DNA of 64,000 nucleotides from Amycolatopsis nigrescens CSC17Ta-90 (GCF_000384315.1 NZ_ARVW01000001.1:7299001-7363000); one strand, 5' to 3'; counted from the stretch's first letter, positions 17,549-27,506 are shown. Numbers and translations: made by a program. The notes: generated by a model not told the origin, from the sequence alone.

Positions 17549-18730
17549 GTGCAGCCAAGGATCGATCTCCGGCAGCGACGGGCGAGACTGGCCCGCCGCC
17601 ACGCCCTCGCCGCCCGCGCCGGCACGCCGGAAGAGGTGGCGCACGGCGTGGTCGCCCTGCACGCCACCGACCCCGCGACCGTGCACCTGTCCGTGGCCGC
17701 ACGGCTGGACGTCGCGGGCACATCCGAAGTCGAGCGCGCGCTGTACGCGGACCGCACGCTGATCCGGCTGCTCGGCATGCGCCGGACCATGTTCGTGGTG
17801 ACCGGCGAGATCGCGCCGCTGGTGCAGGCGGGCTGCTCGGCCGACGTGGCGAAGAGGCAGCGGGCCCTGCTCATCCGGCAGCTTTCCGAACAGGGATACC
17901 CGGAGAACGTGGCCGACGCCGCGCGCTGGCTCACCGAGGTCGGCGAGTCGACGGCCGCCGCGCTGGCTGCCAAGGGCACGGCGACCGCGCAGGAGCTGAG
18001 CGAGGAGGAGCCGAGGCTGCGCCAGCAGTTGCGGATGGCCCCCGGCAAGCCCTACGAGGCGATCACGAACGTGACCAGCCGGGTGCTCCTGCTGCTCGCC
18101 GCGGAGGGCCGGATCGTCCGGGGCAGGCCGCGCGGCTCCTGGATCTCCACCCAGTACCAGTGGTCCACCATGGCGGACTGGCTGCCCGGCGGCCTCGCCG
18201 AGCTTTCCCCGGAACCGGCGAGGGCGGAGCTGGCGCGGCATTGGCTGCGCGCCTACGGGCCCGCCCCGCTGGCCGATCTCCGCTGGTGGACCGGCTGGAC
18301 CGCGGCGCAGGCCAAGAAGGCGCTGGCCGAGATCGGCCCGGTCGAGGTCGAGCTGGACGGCGGGACCGGGCTGCTGCTGCCGGACGATCTCGAACCGGTG
18401 CCGGATCCGGAGCCGTGGGTGGCATTGCTGCCGGCGCTCGACCCGACGCCGATGGGCTGGTCCGGGCGGGACTGGTTTCTCGGGGCGCACAAGAAGGCGC
18501 TCTTCGACACCAACGGAAACGTGGGCCCGACGGTGTGGTGCGACGGCCGGATCGTCGGCGGCTGGGCGCAACGGCCGGACGGCGAGCCGGTGTACCGGCT
18601 GCTGGAGGACGTCGGGTCCGAAGCGGAGGCGTTGATCAAGGCCGAGGCCGCGCGGCTGGGCGGCTGGCTGGGGGAGACCAGGGTGACGCCTCGGTTTCGT
18701 ACGCCGCTTGAGCGCGAGCTGTCAACTTGA
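17549..18730 (+). CDS. Winged-helix DNA-binding protein of the AlkZ (HTH_42) superfamily
   Basis: 393 residues, GTG start with AGGAAGCAGGA just upstream. The fold family is HTH_42, which contains the AlkZ and YcaQ/AlkX DNA glycosylases that excise alkylated or crosslinked bases. Visible blocks are RARLARRHALA, VVALHATDPATVHLS, LLGMRRTMFVV, WISTQYQWSTM, WLRAYGPA and LPALDPTPMGW. The position where AlkZ/YcaQ carry the catalytic Gln-x-Gln or Gln-x-Asp reads His38-Ala-Thr40 here. The enzyme may therefore use a different mechanism or be a non-catalytic DNA binder. This HxT form appears common in actinobacterial homologues by my recollection. It precedes gap but is separated from it by 125 bp. Confidence 0.75.
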   Translation: MQPRIDLRQRRARLARRHALAARAGTPEEVAHGVVALHATDPATVHLSVAARLDVAGTSEVERALYADRTLIRLLGMRRTMFVVTGEIAPLVQAGCSADVAKRQRALLIRQLSEQGYPENVADAARWLTEVGESTAAALAAKGTATAQELSEEEPRLRQQLRMAPGKPYEAITNVTSRVLLLLAAEGRIVRGRPRGSWISTQYQWSTMADWLPGGLAELSPEPARAELARHWLRAYGPAPLADLRWWTGWTAAQAKKALAEIGPVEVELDGGTGLLLPDDLEPVPDPEPWVALLPALDPTPMGWSGRDWFLGAHKKALFDTNGNVGPTVWCDGRIVGGWAQRPDGEPVYRLLEDVGSEAEALIKAEAARLGGWLGETRVTPRFRTPLERELST

Positions 18731-18774
18731 TCGATTATGCTGGTGGTGGAGCTCTCGTCGGGGGCTGCTCGTAG

Positions 18775-19860
<1,086 letters not shown>

Positions 19861-19863
19861 GCC

Positions 19864-21081
19864 ATGGCGCTGAAGAACCTGGAAGATCTGCTGGGTGAGG
19901 GCGTCTCCGGCCGGTACGTGCTGGTGCGTTCCGACCTCAACGTCCCGCTCGACGGGGACACCATCACCGACGACGGCCGGGTCCGCGCGGCCATGCCGAC
20001 GATCGAGCGGCTCGCCGAGGCGGGCGCGAAGGTCGTCGTCACCGCGCATCTCGGCCGTCCGAAGGGCGAGCCGGACCCGAAGTTCTCGCTCACCCCGGTC
20101 GCGAAGCGGCTTTCCGAGCTGCTCGGTGCCGAGGTCGCGCTGGCCGGTGACCTGGTCGGCGAATCGGCCCGCGCCACCGTGGGCGGCCTCGCCGACGGCG
20201 GAGTGGCCCTGCTGGAGAACGTGCGCTTCGACGCGCGTGAGACCAGCAAGGACGAGGGCGAGCGGGCCGGGCTGGCCGGCGAGCTGGCCGCGCTGGTGCC
20301 CGGCGGGGCGTTCGTCTCGGACGGGTTCGGCGTGGTGCACCGCAAGCAGGCGTCGGTCTACGAGATCGCGCGGGCGCTGCCCGCGTACGCCGGTGGGCTG
20401 GTGCTGGCCGAGGTCGAGGTGCTGAAGAAGCTCACCGAAGACCTCGCCCGGCCGTACGTGGTCGTCCTCGGCGGCGCCAAGGTCTCGGACAAGCTCGGCG
20501 TCATCGCGAACCTGCTGACCAAGGTGGACCGGCTGCTCATCGGCGGCGGCATGGCGTACACCTTCCTCAAGGCACAGGGCCACGAGGTCGGGAAGTCGCT
20601 GCTGCAGTCCGATCAGCTCGACCAGGTCAAGGGCTTCCTCGCCGAGGCGGAGAAGCGCGGGGTCGAGCTGGTGCTGCCGGTCGACGTGCTGGCCGCGGCG
20701 GAGTTCTCGCCGGACGCGGAGTTCGAGGCGGTCGACGCCACCGCGATCCCGGCCGAGCGGCAGGGCCTGGACATCGGCCCGAAGTCCCGTGAGCTGTTCG
20801 CCGGCAAGCTGGCCGACGCCGCGACGGTGTTCTGGAACGGCCCGATGGGCGTGTTCGAGTTCGAGTCGTTCGCCGGCGGCACCCGCGCGGTCGCCGAAGC
20901 GCTCGTCGAGAGCAGCGCCTTCACCGTGGTCGGCGGTGGCGACTCGGCCGCCGCGGTCCGGCAGCTTGGCCTGCCGGAAGACGGTTTCTCGCACATCTCC
21001 ACCGGCGGCGGCGCGTCGCTGGAGTACCTCGAAGGCAAGGAGCTACCCGGCGTGGCCGTGCTCGATTCGGGAGGCCAGTGA
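19864..21081 (+). CDS. pgk: Phosphoglycerate kinase
   Basis: 405 residues; transfers phosphate from 1,3-bisphosphoglycerate to ADP. Family marks are [11 protein letters not shown] near the N-terminus, [29 protein letters not shown], and the C-terminal nucleotide-binding GGGDSAAAV and [13 protein letters not shown]. The ATG follows the gap stop by 3 bp. The stop overlaps the tpiA start, so the three glycolytic genes are translated as one operon. Confidence 0.97.
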   Translation: MALKNLEDLLGEGVSGRYVLVRSDLNVPLDGDTITDDGRVRAAMPTIERLAEAGAKVVVTAHLGRPKGEPDPKFSLTPVAKRLSELLGAEVALAGDLVGESARATVGGLADGGVALLENVRFDARETSKDEGERAGLAGELAALVPGGAFVSDGFGVVHRKQASVYEIARALPAYAGGLVLAEVEVLKKLTEDLARPYVVVLGGAKVSDKLGVIANLLTKVDRLLIGGGMAYTFLKAQGHEVGKSLLQSDQLDQVKGFLAEAEKRGVELVLPVDVLAAAEFSPDAEFEAVDATAIPAERQGLDIGPKSRELFAGKLADAATVFWNGPMGVFEFESFAGGTRAVAEALVESSAFTVVGGGDSAAAVRQLGLPEDGFSHISTGGGASLEYLEGKELPGVAVLDSGGQ

Positions 21082-21866
21082 TGGCGCGCAAGACGTTCAT
21101 CGCCGGCAACTGGAAGATGAACCTCAACCACCTCGAGGCCATCGCGCTGGTGCAGAAGATCGCCTTCTCGCTGCCGGAGAAGTACTACGCCAAGGTCGAC
21201 GTGGCACTGCTGCCGCCGTTCACCGACATCCGCAGCGTGCAGACGCTCACCGACGGCGACAAGATGCTGATGAGCTACGGCGCGCAGGATCTGTCCCAGC
21301 ACGACTCCGGGGCCTACACCGGGGACGTGTCCGGGCCGATGCTGGCCAAGCTGGGCTGCAGCTACGTGACGGTCGGGCACTCGGAGCGCCGCGAGTACCA
21401 CAACGAGGACGACGAGCTGGTCAACAAGAAGGTGCGGGCTGCGCTCAAGCACGGGATCTCGCCGATCCTCTGCGTCGGCGAGCAGCTCGACGTCCGCGAG
21501 GCCGGCGGGCACATCGAGCACACCACCGGCCAGCTGATCGCGGGCCTGAAGGGGCTCAAGGCCGAGCAGGTGCCCTCCGTGGTGGTGGCCTACGAGCCGG
21601 TGTGGGCGATCGGCACCGGGCGGGTGGCCACCCCGGCCGACGCCGAGGAGGTTTGCGCGGCCATCCGGGTGGCGCTGACCGAGAAGTACGGTGCCGAGGT
21701 ATCCGACCAGGTCAGGGTCCTCTACGGCGGTTCGGTGAAGTCGGGGAACATCTCCGAACTGGTCGCCTGCGACAACATCGACGGGGCACTGGTGGGCGGT
21801 GCGAGCCTGGACGCGGACGAGTTCACGAAACTCTGTGCGCTCGCCGCGGGTGGGCCGTTGCCCTGA
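21081..21866 (+). CDS. tpiA: Triosephosphate isomerase
   Basis: 261 residues. Interconverts dihydroxyacetone phosphate and glyceraldehyde 3-phosphate. The sequence begins [14 protein letters not shown] (catalytic Lys). The catalytic His is in VTVGHSERR, the catalytic Glu in [11 protein letters not shown] (followed by loop 6), and the phosphate-binding YGGSVKSGN and VGGASL are present. I use the ATG at 21081, which overlaps the pgk stop as TGATG; the GTG one codon earlier is possible. Last gene of gap-pgk-tpiA. Confidence 0.97.
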   Translation: MARKTFIAGNWKMNLNHLEAIALVQKIAFSLPEKYYAKVDVALLPPFTDIRSVQTLTDGDKMLMSYGAQDLSQHDSGAYTGDVSGPMLAKLGCSYVTVGHSERREYHNEDDELVNKKVRAALKHGISPILCVGEQLDVREAGGHIEHTTGQLIAGLKGLKAEQVPSVVVAYEPVWAIGTGRVATPADAEEVCAAIRVALTEKYGAEVSDQVRVLYGGSVKSGNISELVACDNIDGALVGGASLDADEFTKLCALAAGGPLP

Positions 21867-21904
21867 TCACGTCGCTTACCGGTAGCCTGAGCGTTCTAGA
21901 ACGC
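21858..21904 (+). promoter_or_regulatory. Possible secG promoter with an adjacent palindrome
   Basis: TTGCCC (21858-21863) and TAGCCT (21883-21888) could be -35/-10 boxes with a long 19-bp spacer. Two bases downstream lies a perfect 14-bp palindrome GCGTTCTAGAACGC (21891-21904), about where transcription would start. It could be an operator. Weak evidence only. Confidence 0.25.
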
Positions 21905-21921
21905 CGTACAGCGAGGAAGAC

Positions 21922-22152
21922 ATGAAGCTGTTTCTGCAAATCTTGTTGATCGTCACCAGCGTTTTCCTGGTGGTCGCCGTGCTGCTGCACCGTGGGCGCG
22001 GCGGCGGCTTGTCGTCGTTGTTCGGCGGTGGCATGCAGTCCAGCCTGTCCGGGTCGAGCGTGGCCGAGAAGAACCTCGACCGGATCACCCTCGGGCTGGG
22101 GGCCGTATGGCTGATCAGCATCGTCGGCCTGGGTTTGTTACTGAAAATCTGA
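21922..22152 (+). CDS. secG: Preprotein translocase subunit SecG
   Basis: 76-residue membrane protein of the SecYEG channel. It has two transmembrane helices (residues about 4-22 and 55-73) joined by a Gly/Ser-rich loop with the conserved LLHRGRGGGLSSLFGGG segment. The ATG follows a GAGGAA ribosome binding site. Its place after tpiA is conserved across actinobacteria. A GC-rich hairpin begins immediately after the stop codon. Confidence 0.95.
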   Translation: MKLFLQILLIVTSVFLVVAVLLHRGRGGGLSSLFGGGMQSSLSGSSVAEKNLDRITLGLGAVWLISIVGLGLLLKI

Positions 22153-22174
22153 GCGCGCCCGCATGGGGGCGCGC
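22153..22174 (+). terminator. GC-rich hairpin after secG
   Basis: GCGCGCCC (22153-22160) pairs perfectly with GGGCGCGC (22167-22174) around a 6-nt loop, starting directly after the secG stop. There is no U-run, as is common for high-GC actinobacterial terminators. It separates secG from rbpA. Confidence 0.5.
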
Positions 22175-22200
22175 CATCGAGTCCGTAGGTGTGAGGGTTC

Positions 22201-22542
22201 ATGGTTGGCGGTAACGCGATTCGAGGCACCAGGGTCGGTGCCGGTCCGACGGGCGAATCGGAGCGAGGCGAGTCCGCTCCACGGCGTCGGATTTCCTACT
22301 GGTGTGCCAACGGGCACGAGGCACAGCCATCGTTCGCGATGGAAGCCGAAATTCCCGAAGAGTGGGATTGCCCCCGGTGCGGGCTTCCCGGTGGGCAGGA
22401 CGAGCAGAACCCGCCCGCCGCACCGCGTACCGAACCGTACAAAACGCATCTCGCGTACGTGAAGGAACGGCGCAGCGACGCCGACGGCGAGGCCATTCTC
22501 GCCGAAGCGCTGGAGCGGTTGCGCCAGCGCCGCGAAATCTGA
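22201..22542 (+). CDS. rbpA: RNA polymerase-binding protein RbpA
   Basis: 113-residue actinobacterial transcription factor. It binds the principal sigma factor and the RNA polymerase beta subunit, stabilises the open complex and affects rifampicin tolerance. Family marks are the N-terminal GTRVG tail, the RbpA core domain with CANGH ... CPRC (zinc ligands as in Streptomyces), AEIPEEWDC, and the C-terminal sigma-interacting helix (YVKERRSDADGEAILAEALERLRQRR). ATG start. In Streptomyces rbpA is partly SigR-driven; I see no SigR-type GGAAT-N18-GTT promoter immediately upstream. A HelD homologue, another RNA polymerase-binding rifampicin-related factor, is also in this window. Confidence 0.95.
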   Translation: MVGGNAIRGTRVGAGPTGESERGESAPRRRISYWCANGHEAQPSFAMEAEIPEEWDCPRCGLPGGQDEQNPPAAPRTEPYKTHLAYVKERRSDADGEAILAEALERLRQRREI

Positions 22543-22560
22543 AAGCTCCACCATGCGGCA

Positions 22561-22599
22561 AAGGCCACCTTGCCCCGCTGATGCGGGCAAGGTGGCCTT
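22561..22599. repeat. Long palindrome, family A copy 4 (shorter, divergent)
   Basis: 15-bp perfect arms (AAGGCCACCTTGCCC at 22561-22575 and its complement at 22585-22599) with a 9-nt loop. The core CACCTTGCC matches the other family A copies but the tip differs. It lies between the convergent rbpA and histidine kinase genes, fitting a bidirectional terminator. Confidence 0.7.
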
Positions 22600-22629
22600 C
22601 GCTGTGCCTGCGGTGTCCGTGCAGAGCCG

Positions 22630-23823
22630 CTAGTTCTGCACCGGGTAGCGGGCCCGGACCTCGAACCCGCCGTCCTTGGTGGCGGCGGTTTCGAAGCTGC
22701 CGCCGAGCAGGCGGGCCCGCTCGGCCATGCCGGTCAGCCCGTGCCCGCCCGAGGGCAGCGAGGTCGCCGGCTTGCGGGAGGCCCCGTTGCGGACCTCGAT
22801 CCGCAGCGCGTCGCCCTCGCCGAGCACCCGGACCGTCGCCGACGCGCCGGGAGCGTGCTTGTGCACGTTGGTCAGGCACTCCTGGACGGTCCGGTACGCG
22901 GCCGCGGACACCTGGCTGGGCAGCGGGTCGGGGAGGGACTCGACGGACAGCTGCACCGGCACGTCGCAGCTCCGCACCAGCTCGGTCAGGTCGGTCACTC
23001 CGGGTCGAGGGCCGTCGTCATCCGATCCGGCACGTAGGACACCAACGAGTGAGCGCAGTTCTTCGAGCGTTCGAGTGCTCAGTTGGCGGATCACCTGCGC
23101 GGTTTGCTGCGCGTCGTTGCTGCCCGTGTTCGCGGCCAGGATGCCGGCCTGCATGGCGATCAGGGTGATGTCGTGGGAGACCACGTCGTGCATCTCCCTC
23201 GCCAGTCTGGCCCGTTCTTCGGCCCGTACCGCGTCCGCGTGCAGCCGCCGTTCGCGGTCGCGGCTGGCGGCCAGCTCGGCGAGCCGCTGGGACAGTTCCG
23301 AGCGCGCGCAGATCAGCAGGCCGAGCGCGACCGGCATGCCGGCGACCAGTATCCCGTAGATGCCGTTCAGGACGTGCTCGCGCCAGTTCTGCTCGACGAA
23401 CTCGTTCAGCGGCCACTGCACGAACCGGCAGGCCCAGATCAGCCCCGCGCCGGCCCAGACCTGCCAGTGCAGCTGCTTGCGGGTGGCCAGCATGCCCAGC
23501 GCGATCATCGCGGCCAGCTGCGACCAGCCGGTCATGAACCCCGGCACGGTGGCCAGCACCACGACGAACGGCAGCCAGCGGCGCCCGGCCAGTGCCAGGC
23601 ACGCCATCCCGGACAGCGCCACCTGGTACGGCTGCGCCTCCTTCGGGATCACCAGCCAGACGTCGAGCACCGCCACCACGATCGCGAAGACGTCCACGGC
23701 CACCGAAGCGACCGCGTTCCGGTTGAGCAGGCGAGCCTTCGCCGCGTCGCGTGCACGGCCGGCGGCCCCCGCGCCGGAGCCGCCGACCGAAATTCCAGGT
23801 ATGGAGAGTCCCTCTGTGCTCAT
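22630..23823 (-). CDS. NarL-type sensor histidine kinase without adjacent response regulator
   Basis: 397-residue membrane kinase. About five or six transmembrane helices (residues about 40-185) are followed by a coiled linker and the HisKA_3 dimerisation domain with the phospho-acceptor His in LAREMHDVVSHDI. The HATPase_c domain has the N-box in AAYRTVQECLTNVHKHA and a G-box in GGHGLTGMAERARLLGG. The ATG at 23823 has GAGG upstream. No response regulator gene is next to it: rbpA converges on one side, and a 272-bp gap with the pgl terminator lies on the other. The signal and partner are unknown. Confidence 0.9.
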   Translation of the reverse strand: MSTEGLSIPGISVGGSGAGAAGRARDAAKARLLNRNAVASVAVDVFAIVVAVLDVWLVIPKEAQPYQVALSGMACLALAGRRWLPFVVVLATVPGFMTGWSQLAAMIALGMLATRKQLHWQVWAGAGLIWACRFVQWPLNEFVEQNWREHVLNGIYGILVAGMPVALGLLICARSELSQRLAELAASRDRERRLHADAVRAEERARLAREMHDVVSHDITLIAMQAGILAANTGSNDAQQTAQVIRQLSTRTLEELRSLVGVLRAGSDDDGPRPGVTDLTELVRSCDVPVQLSVESLPDPLPSQVSAAAYRTVQECLTNVHKHAPGASATVRVLGEGDALRIEVRNGASRKPATSLPSGGHGLTGMAERARLLGGSFETAATKDGGFEVRARYPVQN

Positions 23824-24049
23824 CGCTTGGACCTCACTCGTCTTGTGGACTTGGTGAAGAGAGGTGCTCGCGCCCCGAACGGGACGCGCAGCAACGAACA
23901 AATGTGCGGATGCTAACGGGGTTGCGTGTGTTGCCGGTTAGTTTCACGCTGAGTAATCAGATTGCCGTTCGCTAACCGGACACTACTCCGTTCGGGGGAG
24001 CGTAGTGCTTGCGCTGGAGAAAAACCAGTAGTCGCGGACGATCACCAAA

Positions 24050-24080
24050 AAGCCCCGCTCGCGAGTCGCGAGCGGGGCTT
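24050..24080 (-). terminator. Intrinsic terminator of the tkt-pgl operon
   Basis: Perfect 15-bp hairpin: AAGCCCCGCTCGCGA (24050-24064), a 1-nt centre, and its complement (24066-24080). On the minus strand it is followed by a run of T (AAAAA on the plus strand at 24047-24051). It lies 15 bp past the pgl stop. This is the clearest classical rho-independent terminator in the window. Confidence 0.85.
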
Positions 24081-24095
24081 GAAAGGGGAGAGCGG

Positions 24096-24875
24096 TCAGG
24101 CCGTTGGCGGGCGGTAGACCTTCGTCAGCTTGTTCGCCGCGGTCTTGTCCAGCAGCCACAGCGTGCGGCGGGCGCCACGGGCACCGGCCACCGGCAGCTG
24201 CACTTCACCGGCACCCGCCAGCGCCAGCGCGACCGCGTCCGCCTTCGCGGCGCCGGTGGTCATCAACCACACGTCCCGGGAGCGCCGGATCGCGGGCAGG
24301 CTGAGCGAGATCCTGGTCGGCGGCGGCTTGGGACAGTTCCGCACCGCCACCACCGACCGTTCCTTCTCGTAAACCGCCGGGGACTCGGGGAACACCGAAG
24401 CGGTGTGCCCTTCGCCGCCGAGCCCGAGCAGGGTGATGTCGAAGGCCGGCACGTTCCCGTGATCCTCCGGCTGCGCGTTCTCCGCCAGCCGCTGCGCGTA
24501 CGCGGCCGCGGCGGCATCCGGGTCGTCGCCGAACGCGCCGTCCGACGCGGCCATCGCGTGCACCCTGGCCGGATCGACGGGCACATGGTCCAGCAGGGCC
24601 TCGCGGGCCTGCTTCTCGTTGCGCTCGTCGTCGTCCGCGGGCACGAACCGCTCGTCACCCCAGTACAGGTCCAGCCTGGACCAGTCGACGGCGTCCCTGG
24701 CCGGGGACGCGCGCAGCTGTTCCAGCACCGCGATCCCGGTGCTGCCGCCGGTGAGCACCAGCGACGCCGAGCCCCTGGCCGCCTGGACGTCCACCAGCCT
24801 GGTCACCAGCCGGGCCGCGACGGCCGCGGCGAGCAGCTCCGGGTTGGCGTAGACGACCACCTCGGTCTTGCTCAT
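24096..24875 (-). CDS. pgl: 6-phosphogluconolactonase
   Basis: 259-residue DevB-type lactonase. It hydrolyses 6-phosphogluconolactone made by Zwf. Family marks are LVLTGGSTG, LYWGDERFVP, GLGGEGHTASVFP (catalytic His region) and a conserved end WLLDKTAANKL. The ATG overlaps the opcA stop (ATGA). Last gene of the operon, followed by a strong terminator. Confidence 0.96.
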   Translation of the reverse strand: MSKTEVVVYANPELLAAAVAARLVTRLVDVQAARGSASLVLTGGSTGIAVLEQLRASPARDAVDWSRLDLYWGDERFVPADDDERNEKQAREALLDHVPVDPARVHAMAASDGAFGDDPDAAAAAYAQRLAENAQPEDHGNVPAFDITLLGLGGEGHTASVFPESPAVYEKERSVVAVRNCPKPPPTRISLSLPAIRRSRDVWLMTTGAAKADAVALALAGAGEVQLPVAGARGARRTLWLLDKTAANKLTKVYRPPTA

Positions 24876-25858
24876 TTGCCGCTCTTTCCCGACGCCACGG
24901 CCTTGGCCGGCTTCCTGGCGGCGGTGGACCTCTTCGCGGCGCCGGTGGCCAGCTTGCTCAGCCCGCCCAGTGCCGCCTCGTAGATCTCGTCCGGGTCCAG
25001 CCGGCGGAGCTCCTCGATCAGGCAGTCCTTGTTGTCCCGCCGCTGCAGCGCGATCCGCCGGGTCGGCTGGCCGGGCTGGGTCAGCGTGCCCACCCTGCCG
25101 TCCGGCCGGTGCAGCTCCACCGCCCCCGAGCGCCGCTCCAGCGACACCGACACGATGCCCTGCGCGCTGCTGGTCTTGACCCGCTTCACCGGCACCTTCA
25201 GATAGGCGGCCAGCCAGCCAGCCAGCAGCTCGGTGGACGGCGAATCCGCCTCACCGGTCACCGTCGCCGCGGTGACCTTCTCGTACGGCGGCAGGTCCAG
25301 CGCCGAGACGAGCTGGGCCCGCCAGTAGGTGAGCCGGGTCCAGGCGAGGTCGCTGTCGCCCTCGACGTAGGACTTGCCCCTGGTGGTCAGCGCGCGGATC
25401 GGGTTGCGCTCGGCCGCCGAGTCGGTGATCCGGCGCTGGGCCAGTTCGCCGAGCGGGTCGGTGGCGGGTGACTTCGGGCCGGCACTCGGCCACCAGGTGA
25501 CGATCGGCGCGTCCGGCAGCAGCAGCGGCACCACCGCGCTCTGGCCCTGGCTGGCCAGCGCGCCGTAGAGCCGCAGCACGATCACCTCACTGGCGCCGGC
25601 GTCGCCGCCAACCCTGATCTGGCCGTCGATCCTGGGGGCCGCGGTGCGCGAACCCTTGGCCACCACGATCACCCTGGACGGATGCTCGCGGCTGGCCTCG
25701 TTGGCGGCGTCTATCGCCTCTTCCAGCTTCTGGTCGTCCTCGGCCGCGATCACCAGGGTGAGCACCCGGCCGAGCGCGACCGCGCCACCCCGCTCCCGCA
25801 GCTCCACCAGCTTCTGGTTGACGTGCGACGTCGTCGTGGACGGCAAATCGATGATCAC
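24872..25858 (-). CDS. opcA: Glucose-6-phosphate dehydrogenase assembly protein OpcA
   Basis: 328 residues of the OpcA family, an allosteric partner of glucose-6-phosphate dehydrogenase in cyanobacteria and actinobacteria. It starts VIIDLPSTTTSHVNQKL and contains RVIVVAKG, LPDAPIVTWWP, RGKSYVEGDSDLAWTRLTYWRAQL and LQRRDNKDCLIEELRRLDPDEIY. The GTG at 25858 has GGGAGG 5 bp upstream. Extending the frame further would run through palindrome B1, so I reject the longer start. The Lys/Arg/Ala-rich tail (last about 25 residues) is low complexity. The gene overlaps pgl by 4 bp. Confidence 0.95.
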   Translation of the reverse strand: MIIDLPSTTTSHVNQKLVELRERGGAVALGRVLTLVIAAEDDQKLEEAIDAANEASREHPSRVIVVAKGSRTAAPRIDGQIRVGGDAGASEVIVLRLYGALASQGQSAVVPLLLPDAPIVTWWPSAGPKSPATDPLGELAQRRITDSAAERNPIRALTTRGKSYVEGDSDLAWTRLTYWRAQLVSALDLPPYEKVTAATVTGEADSPSTELLAGWLAAYLKVPVKRVKTSSAQGIVSVSLERRSGAVELHRPDGRVGTLTQPGQPTRRIALQRRDNKDCLIEELRRLDPDEIYEAALGGLSKLATGAAKRSTAARKPAKAVASGKSGK

Positions 25859-25892
25859 GGACGCCTCCCTGCGCTCGAGCCGCACTTCAGAC

Positions 25893-25938
25893 GTCGTGAG
25901 TGGAAAACGCTGCCCCAGCAACACTTTTCACTCACGAC
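25893..25938. repeat. Palindrome family B copy 1, inside the zwf-opcA gap
   Basis: Outer arms GTCGTGAGTG (25893-25902) and CACTCACGAC (25929-25938) pair perfectly; the inner part (AAAACGCTG ... CAACACTTTT) pairs imperfectly. The sequence is clearly related to the near-perfect copy at 54561. It lies in the 118-bp gap between zwf and opcA, so it could dampen expression of opcA-pgl relative to zwf. Confidence 0.7.
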
Positions 25939-25976
25939 CGTTGACCTGGGGAAACGTGGCGCTTCGCCAGTGTGAC

Positions 25977-27506
25977 TCACGGACGCCTCCAGTTCCGGCC
26001 GCTGCGCTCGAGCAGGTCGTCAGCCGACCGCGGTCCCCAAGAACCCGGGGGATAGGTCTCCGGCGTGCCGCGCTTGGCCCAGTGGTCCAGGATCGGGTCG
26101 AGGATCTCCCAGGACCGCTCGACCTCCTCGTTCACCGGGAACAGCGAGGGCTCGCCGAGCAGCACGTCCAAGATCAGCCGCTCGTAGGCTTCCGGCGAAG
26201 ACTCGGTGAAGGCGTGCCCGTAACCGAAGTCCATGGTCACGTCGCGCACTTCCATCGTGTTGCCGGGCACCTTGGAGCCGAAGCGCAGGGTGACGCCCTC
26301 GTCCGGCTGCACCCGGATCACCAGCGCGTTCTGCCCGAGTTCTTCGGTCGCGGTGGAGTCGAACGGCAGGTGCGGCGCCCGCTTGAACACCACGGCCACC
26401 TCGGTCACCCGCCTGCCGAGCCGCTTGCCGGTGCGCAGGTAGAACGGCACCCCGGCCCAACGGCGGTTCTGCACCTCGAGGGTGACCGCCGCGTAGGTCT
26501 CGGTGGTGGAGTCCTTGGCGAACCCTTCCTCCTGAAGCAGGCCGGGCACCTTCGTACCGCCCTGCCAGCCCCCGGCGTACTGCCCGCGCGCGGTGGTCTG
26601 GTCGAACGGGCCGACCGGGGTGGTCGCGCCGAGCACCTTGATCTTCTCCGCCCGCAGCGCCCGCGGCTCGAAGGACAGCGGCTCCTCCATCGCGGTGAAC
26701 GCGAGCAGCTGCAGCAGGTGGTTCTGGATCACGTCCCTTGCCGCGCCGATGCCGTCGTAGTAGCCAGCGCGCCCGCCGAGGCCGATGTCCTCGGCCATGG
26801 TGATCTGCACGTGGTCCACGTAGTTGGCGTTCCACAGCGGTTCGAACATCTGGTTCGCGAAGCGCAGCGCCAGGATGTTCTGCACCGTCTCCTTGCCGAG
26901 GTAGTGGTCGATGCGGAACACCGACTCCTCGGGGAAGACGTCGTTGACGATGTTGTTGAGCTCCTTGGCACTGCGCAGGTCGTGCCCGAACGGCTTCTCG
27001 ATCACCACCCGGCGCCAGACGTCCTCATTGGACTGAGCGAGGCCGGACCTGGCCAGTTGCTTGGTCACCACCGGGAACGCGCCGGGCGGGATGGACAGGT
27101 AGAACGCGGTGTTGCCACCGGTGCCCCGCTCCTCGTCCAGGTCGCGGACCGTCTGCGCGAGCCGGTCGAAGGCGTCGTCGTCGTCGAAACTGCCCTGCAC
27201 GAACCGAATCCCCTCGGCGAGCCGGTTCCACACCGACTCGCGGAACGGGGTCCTGGCGTGCTCGGCCACCGAGTCGTGCACCAGCTCGCCGAAGTCCTGG
27301 TGCTCCCAGTCCCGGCGGGCGAAGCCGACCAGCGAGAAACCGGCCGGCAGCAGCCCGCGGTGGGCGAGGTCGTAGATCGCCGGCATCAGCTTCTTGCGGG
27401 ACAGGTCGCCGGTGACCCCGAAGATCACCAGCCCGGACGGCCCGGCGATCCTGGGCAGCCGCTTGTCCCTGGGGTCCCGCAGCGGGTTGTGCCACGAACT
27501 GCTCAC
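25977..27506 (-). CDS. zwf: Glucose-6-phosphate 1-dehydrogenase
   Basis: 509 residues. First enzyme of the oxidative pentose phosphate pathway, producing NADPH. The N-terminal nucleotide-binding loop is VIFGVTGDLSRKKLMP. The substrate-binding RIDHYLGKE holds the catalytic His region, and VVIEKPFG is also conserved. The GTG start overlaps the pgi stop (GTGA), so translation is coupled. Full length. Confidence 0.97.
   Translation of the reverse strand: MSSSWHNPLRDPRDKRLPRIAGPSGLVIFGVTGDLSRKKLMPAIYDLAHRGLLPAGFSLVGFARRDWEHQDFGELVHDSVAEHARTPFRESVWNRLAEGIRFVQGSFDDDDAFDRLAQTVRDLDEERGTGGNTAFYLSIPPGAFPVVTKQLARSGLAQSNEDVWRRVVIEKPFGHDLRSAKELNNIVNDVFPEESVFRIDHYLGKETVQNILALRFANQMFEPLWNANYVDHVQITMAEDIGLGGRAGYYDGIGAARDVIQNHLLQLLAFTAMEEPLSFEPRALRAEKIKVLGATTPVGPFDQTTARGQYAGGWQGGTKVPGLLQEEGFAKDSTTETYAAVTLEVQNRRWAGVPFYLRTGKRLGRRVTEVAVVFKRAPHLPFDSTATEELGQNALVIRVQPDEGVTLRFGSKVPGNTMEVRDVTMDFGYGHAFTESSPEAYERLILDVLLGEPSLFPVNEEVERSWEILDPILDHWAKRGTPETYPPGSWGPRSADDLLERSGRNWRRP

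Noticed and set aside
25859..25924. Longer OpcA start upstream of 25858
   Set aside because: It would translate palindrome B1 and lacks a ribosome binding site, while the GTG at 25858 has GGGAGG and matches the family start.
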